DNA of 64,000 bases. Source: Sordariomycetes sp. S80-01Y. Taxonomy: Eukaryota; Ascomycota; Sordariomycetes. The stretch lies in the NCBI GenBank assembly GCA_037042185.1, contig JAXQJY010000029.1:1922001-1986000 (forward strand), written 5' to 3'. Below, in pieces: positions 57,701-64,000 of this stretch (position 1 is its first letter; the number at the start of each line of letters is the position of its first letter). The position numbers and the translations under genes are program-made. A model generated the notes under the pieces. That model did no database searches. It saw nothing but the letters and a program-made list of their open reading frames with translations, and had not been told where the DNA came from.

Positions 57701-58659
57701 ACCTCGGGCTTGGGCACGGGAGTCCGCGGTCTCGACGACGCCGGGGAGACGTCTCTGGTCTGCGATGCAGATGTCGCGTTGGACGCTTTCCGGTCACGAT
57801 GCGACGGCCGGCTGTGGCTATAAGATCGCCCATGCTGGTCCTTGCCACCAGCAATAGAGGCGGGCAAGCTGTTGTCTGAGCTGTCGCGCCCGGGGAATTC
57901 CTCGCCGAAGAAGCCTTGGAGCTTTCGGAAACCGCCACGAGTCATGGACGTCTTGGACCCTGTGCTGCTGGCCGTGGCGATGCTCGCCACCGACGGTCGT
58001 CTGTCATAATCGTAGGCGGCCTCGGGCGAGCCCGGCTGTGGTCTCGGCGGGAAGTTGGACGGCTGGGCGCCCGGCGAGAGCTGCGATGCGATGGAATTGG
58101 TGTCGCTGGTGTCGTGGTAGAAGCTGGCGCCGCCAGCGCCAGCGGGCGTGGCCGGGCCATTCCCAGACATCCAGGGTGCGAGGGCTGGAGTGATGCCGCT
58201 GGATGGTGGGTTGTATTGTATCTGAGGCGCCCGGGGGGAGCTGGCGCTGTTCAGGATGTCGAGGTCACGTCGATAGCCGGCGATGTCGCTTGTTCGACGA
58301 TCTCGCGCTCGACTGGAGGGGGCGGGAATCGGTTGGTTGGTCGTCGTTTGGGAGATGGAGTCGCCGTGGGAAAGGGTTCTGGAGAAAAGCAACGAGGCAT
58401 GGTCAGACAAAGGAACGACAGCCAACGGCATGCGCAACGGGATGGACGTCAAGTCTCACCTGTTCAATTCAGGCCCCTCATCCGTTTTGAGGGGCAGAGG
58501 ATTGGCGCCCCTGCGCGGCGTGCTGGACGAGGTGACTGAGCTGGCTGACGGTCTCACGGTAGCAGAAGAGCGTGTGCTGTCGGTGCCAGTGGTTCCGGTG
58601 TCGTTGCTGGAGCTGGTGGTTGAGCTGATGCGCTTGTCTAGGGCATCATTCCCGTTCAT
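51741..58659 (-). CDS. cr-1: Adenylate cyclase (Cyr1/CR-1 type)
   Basis: Four exons on the minus strand: 58460-58659, 57673-58378, 52099-57477 and 51741-52046, about 2196 residues. The order is a disordered N-terminus, a Ras-association domain (about 625-720, YCIRIFRSDGTFSTHSMPLD), roughly 20 leucine-rich repeats (about 745-1380), a PP2C-like region (about 1435-1720, FDGQALSSGGSKIAKYLHEN), then the class III cyclase domain (about 1765-1960) with IVFTDIKNSTMLWE and GGYEVKTEGDAF holding metal-binding Asp residues. The C-terminal part includes a small CAP-interaction-like segment. The enzyme makes cAMP for PKA and controls growth, conidiation and, in plant pathogens, infection structures. The 195 bp intron 2 is long for the window. 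Short upstream ORFs precede the start codon. Confidence 0.95.
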
Positions 58660-58720
58660 CGTTCGGCCGGGCGCAAGGACGGAACTCGGAGACTGGGCTT
58701 GGCTTCACGACATGGGCCAT
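58646..58720 (-). promoter_or_regulatory. Overlapping upstream ORF of adenylate cyclase
   Basis: An ATG at 58720 opens a 24-codon frame that ends in TGA at 58646-58648, inside the main coding sequence and out of frame with it. A ribosome using it would miss the main ATG at 58659. This matters only if transcription starts upstream of 58720, which is not shown here. Confidence 0.45.
58705..58713 (-). promoter_or_regulatory. Minimal upstream ORF (ATG TCG TGA)
   Basis: A two-codon upstream ORF lies 54 bases before the main start of adenylate cyclase, in another frame from the overlapping uORF. Confidence 0.4.
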
Positions 58721-58761
58721 AGGCGGGAGAAGCGCGTCAAGGTCGGGCGCTTCAGGTCAGG

Positions 58762-58770
58762 TCAGATCAT
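58762..58770 (-). promoter_or_regulatory. Minimal upstream ORF (ATG ATC TGA)
   Basis: A second two-codon upstream ORF lies 111 bases before the main start. Three uORFs in about 110 bases suggest leader-based control if this part is transcribed. Confidence 0.35.
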
Positions 58771-60745
58771 GTCTCGGCAAAGCACGCGGATGTGGCGTTG
58801 CGGCGCTCGCTTGCTGGATCGTAGCAAGGCAAAGCAAGGTAAGGTAATATTCACAAGGCGTTTCCGGGAACGATGGGCTGCTTCTGCCAATGGGTGAGGC
58901 TGACGCGCTTGGTCAAGCTTCGGGTAGCCTAGGCTGCCGTGGCGGTAGCTCTGCTTGGGCGGGCCAGCGGGGAAGTAGTCCGGTGGGGGTGGGCAGGGAG
59001 CTGTCGGCAGCTTCAATCAGCTGCAACAGAGTCTCTGCTCCGTACTTCAAGTTCGTACAGGCGGCGTCGTATCGAGATGGGGCAGAGAAAGGCGAGCTAC
59101 ACTTTGGGAGACGATGGAAGACGAGGCAAATGGCGGAGACGGGAGACGATTCGGAGGGTCGTCAGGTGCAGGACGCTGCCAGTGGCGCCGGTGATTCTAA
59201 CTTCAATTCCCCGTCGCAACTGAAGACACCCTCTGAGGTGCTGCAGACCGAGTCCGAGATGAATGGACTGTAAAACTGCCAGTGCCTCCGAAGCCACTGG
59301 AGCCGCCGGGGGCCACCACTGGCACTACGGAGCAGAGTAGCAGAGCTACTGGCAGCCACCATGACGACACCCGTCGCCAGCGCTCTGAGTCGTGCTCTAT
59401 TCAGGCGACGTGCCTCTATTGTTCAAAAGTCACGGTGCCCCCGCGGACAGCCTCTACGATGGTGGCGCCCCATTCCCACCGAGTGCCGCCGATTTGTTTG
59501 CCTCTCGCTGTCCATCACCCCGCGCACGGGATGATGCGTACGTTGGCAGGTGTCTCTGTGTCGCTCGTCTCGCCCGCGAGGTTTTGTCGAACGATGAGAC
59601 AAAATGCAATCATCGGGCGCAATGTCCGACATGCGGCTAGAGCCTGGGCGGGCGGCTAATGACCATAGCCTCTCCGCATTCCGCCAAAGAGACCCTTGAC
59701 CCTGACTGACGATCTGCGGCACACTGCACGCACCAACTGGCGATTCGTATTTGCTGTGCTAGACTCACATGGATCAGCAGTTCGCCAGACGGTGCGACAC
59801 GTTTCAAACCTGGAGAGCAGAGAGAGGAAAGGCTTTGCTTCAGGACGGAGTGAGGCTAGGCGCATATGGCGACGGTTTTGCGAGAAAGGTGAGACGGCAT
59901 CGGCTTCAGCCAAGCAAATACCAAGAGCAACAACGGGCAGCGTGACGACGCTGTCGGTGCTCCGGATCCAAGATTGCGCGTGAATAAGCTCAAGGTCGGC
60001 CAGCGATAGGTACTTGAGAGGAGTCAGGGAGTCTCCGGAAAATGCTGCCCCATTGATCCCGTACTATTCCACTCGTGCCAATTCTCCTGGTTCCGTGCTT
60101 GCCTTCAAGCTGAGAGGCGCCCAGTTCCCAGCGTCAAGACGCGACTGTCAAAGCGCGTGTGGGTTCAACGCCCGATGCGGTGCAGAGGATGATCGAGGTG
60201 ACATCAAACAGTCGGCTTTGGGAATGAGAACATGAAGCACCGACATGGGGGCAGCATCGTGTGCTGAGCACGAGAGAGGCTGCCCTCGGAAAGGGCAGAT
60301 GCCCCCCTTTATCATCGGAGACTTCATCAATAGAGTAAAGCAGCGCGTCCTCAAGACGAACGCTGCGCGGAGACCCCGACTACCTAAAGCGCCGCTCATT
60401 GGCCTCCAGTCGGTCCGAGACTCGCCGCATCTCTCTCCTTTTCTACAAATAGTCGCGCTCGCCTCCTACGGAAAATGTGGTCGATAAACGGGTCTCGTGT
60501 GTTGGCGCTGTCATCCATCGGCCCATTACCGTTCTGGGACATCTGACGATGCGCTGAATAGTAGCAGCGAAGTAGTAGCGCGCCCACTGAGCTGCTCAAC
60601 CTCTCCGCCATGACATGACATGGCGGCCCCACGAACCCCGCAGGGGCTCAGTATAAGAGGCATGAGACTCGTTGATTCACGGCTGGTCGTCCTCTCCCGG
60701 AGAATTTCTCGGATCAGCTTCCATTGCTGCCGTTGTCTTTGAATT

Positions 60746-60752
60746 TATAAAA
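60746..60752 (+). promoter_or_regulatory. TATA box of the alpha-glucosidase gene
   Basis: TATAAAA is about 100 bp before the start codon and is followed by AGGGG, a stress-element-like motif, and a CCACGTGG E-box palindrome. Confidence 0.65.
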
Positions 60753-60804
60753 GGGGTTTCTGTCTGTGATCCACGTGGAGAGCTCTGCCTCAACACACTG
60801 TTGA

Positions 60805-62750
<1,946 letters not shown>

Positions 62751-63698
62751 ATCATCGATAGCTAATGGCAAAAGTTGATGTTGGAGAAAGCAAGCCTAGC
62801 CCTGAACCCCAGCGAGAGTTTCCCTTTTTTTTCCCTCTTTTTTTTGTTTTAAAAAAAAAATAAAAAATTCGGTAACCAAAGAATGACTACGATGCTCCCA
62901 TTTAACAAGACCTGTCCGCGATTTCCAAGAGCCGGGTGGCCGTCCCGGAAATCACTCGACAACTGGAGGCGTATCAATACTTGTCTCGCTTGGTGAATCG
63001 TAAGCGCTTCGAGCTCTCAAGAGATTGCTGAGACAACTACATCATCCGTTGTCGAAGCTTGGAGGGCTCCCGGAACGAGGTTTCCACTGGATGAGCTTTT
63101 GGGAAGTCATGAGTACCTGCTATCAGACGGCACCGTCGCAAGCTCAGCCCAACATTATCTGCCTTTTGCCTTACAGCAGAAAGTCCAAGCAAGATCAAGA
63201 ATTAACATTTCTTCTGTTCTATATTAGAAACAGCCTGGTTGTACGCAGAGTCAATGGCCTTCGTCTGGGAGGCTACACGAGTTGATACGGAGGCAAGGCT
63301 GCAAAGCGAGATATAATATTCCTTAGAAACCCCTCTGATAGATCAGACCATTTATTCACCAAGTACGTCGAACTCAATCGAGTTTTTGAGCAAAGCCAGA
63401 GCACCATCGATGTATCGTTCACTGTACATGGTTGTCTTGTAAGGCAATGTCAACCATATCTGCCACAGCCCGATGGAAAACACCCCGCACATCCAAACGT
63501 TACACAGCACTACCTCCTCACAAGAGACCTACTCGCTTTTCTCAAGCCTTTTTAAGTGACAAAGCAACCTCGAGATTGGATGCCGTTGCTGCCTTGAGAA
63601 AGCTTGAGAGCCACCTGGTCTGTCTCCCCTCGTTAGTGAGTCTACTACAGCATTTGCGGCGCACCGGTTGGCCGAATATCGCGGTCGTCTCAGGGGAC
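62751..63698. other. Intergenic region with poly-T/poly-A tract
   Basis: This 0.95 kb follows the glucosidase. At about 62820-62867 there are runs of T then A that could fold back on each other; this is in the probable 3' UTR or terminator. The rest has no supported ORF. Confidence 0.5.
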
Positions 63699-64000
63699 AT
63701 GGATCATCAAGAGTCAATTCCGAGCAAGGGTTGGTCTTCTTTGGAGGGTCAAGAATTCAATGACATGGACGAGCGTCTGAAGACTGCCATCGACAGGATC
63801 GACAAAACGGCGCTGCTACGACACACTGAACGAATCAAAGGCCAGAAGGTTGTAATGAGCGGTTTGCTCTCTGCTGGCCAGTATTGGGTACTCTTTGAGA
63901 TTGTTGCCGAGGATCACAGCCTGGTCATAGCCCGAGTTCGTTTGCCTCACAATCCTGCTGTCACAGACGCAGCCGCCCGGGAGGATGAGGTGCTCACTGT
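63699..64000 (+). CDS. 5' end of a phosphotransferase (APH-like) gene, truncated by the window edge
   Basis: From ATG at 63699 the frame is open for 100 codons to the window edge. It reads like the N-lobe of fungal aminoglycoside-phosphotransferase/protein-kinase-like enzymes: LLSAGQYWVLFEIVAEDHSL followed by VIARVRLPHNP, with Ala-Arg in the nucleotide-binding strand position. Such genes are expanded in filamentous fungi and mostly uncharacterised. Missing from the window is everything after the N-lobe, so the catalytic loop could not be checked. An upstream exon is possible. Confidence 0.6.
   Translation, partial: MDHQESIPSKGWSSLEGQEFNDMDERLKTAIDRIDKTALLRHTERIKGQKVVMSGLLSAGQYWVLFEIVAEDHSLVIARVRLPHNPAVTDAAAREDEVLT

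Noticed and set aside
62820-62867. Poly-T/poly-A tract as a transposon poly-A tail
   Set aside because: No element body, target-site duplication or reverse transcriptase remnant beside it; more likely a 3' UTR feature.

Overview
The window is nuclear DNA from a filamentous ascomycete (Pezizomycotina). Gene content points to Sordariomycetes and a plant-associated lifestyle, but the species cannot be named from sequence alone. The signs are short introns (mostly 48-80 bp) with GTRNGT donors, CTNAC/CTAAC branch points and YAG acceptors; ascomycete-type genes (CYT-4-like RNase, Reg1, Ras-responsive adenylate cyclase with LRR and PP2C-like regions, RTC4, an NPP1-type secreted protein); and pyrimidine-rich promoters. 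I saw no tRNA, rRNA, transposon, CRISPR array or RIP-like AT-rich block. All gene models come from reading splice sites by eye.

Layout, left to right. 0-7 kb: a doubtful broken ORF, a mitochondrial RNB exoribonuclease (+) and a Reg1-type PP1 regulator (-). 7-12.7 kb: a gene desert. 12.7-24 kb: a minus-strand run of Trm5, a WD40 protein, a second 3 kb gene-free stretch, threonyl-tRNA synthetase and the SWR1 subunit Swc6/Vps71. 24-30.4 kb: a small mitochondrial membrane protein (+), protein disulfide isomerase (-), an AlkB-like dioxygenase (+) and Nus1 (-). 31-37.6 kb: Sec10 (+), Dus4 (-) and an RBR ubiquitin ligase (-). 38.5-44.5 kb: a fumarylacetoacetase-family enzyme (-), an SDHAF1/Sdh6 LYR protein (+), a disordered basic protein with an in-frame TAG (+), a PSI-domain membrane protein (+) and the molybdopterin synthase small subunit (-). 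46.5-51.2 kb: an NPP1/NLP secreted protein (+), dynamitin (-) and RTC4 (+). 51.7-58.7 kb: adenylate cyclase (-). 60.8-64 kb: a GH13 alpha-glucosidase (+) and the start of a phosphotransferase-like gene that leaves the window.

The genes form no single pathway; this is ordinary core chromosome with a few lifestyle genes. Recurring themes are tRNA modification and charging (Trm5, Dus4, ThrRS), mitochondria (CYT-4-like, SDHAF1, the small membrane protein), the secretory route (PDI, Nus1, Sec10) and carbon/cAMP signalling (Reg1, adenylate cyclase, maltase-like enzyme). Many neighbours are divergent pairs sharing 300-600 bp promoters or convergent pairs with short 3' gaps.

No convincing new multi-gene system was found. 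The points most worth checking are the in-frame TAG (or missed intron) in the 40.6-42.9 kb gene, three upstream ORFs before adenylate cyclase, a PIP-box-like N-terminus on the AlkB homologue, stop-free 3n introns in Trm5 and ThrRS, a GC-AG intron in SDHAF1, and the 5.6 kb desert.
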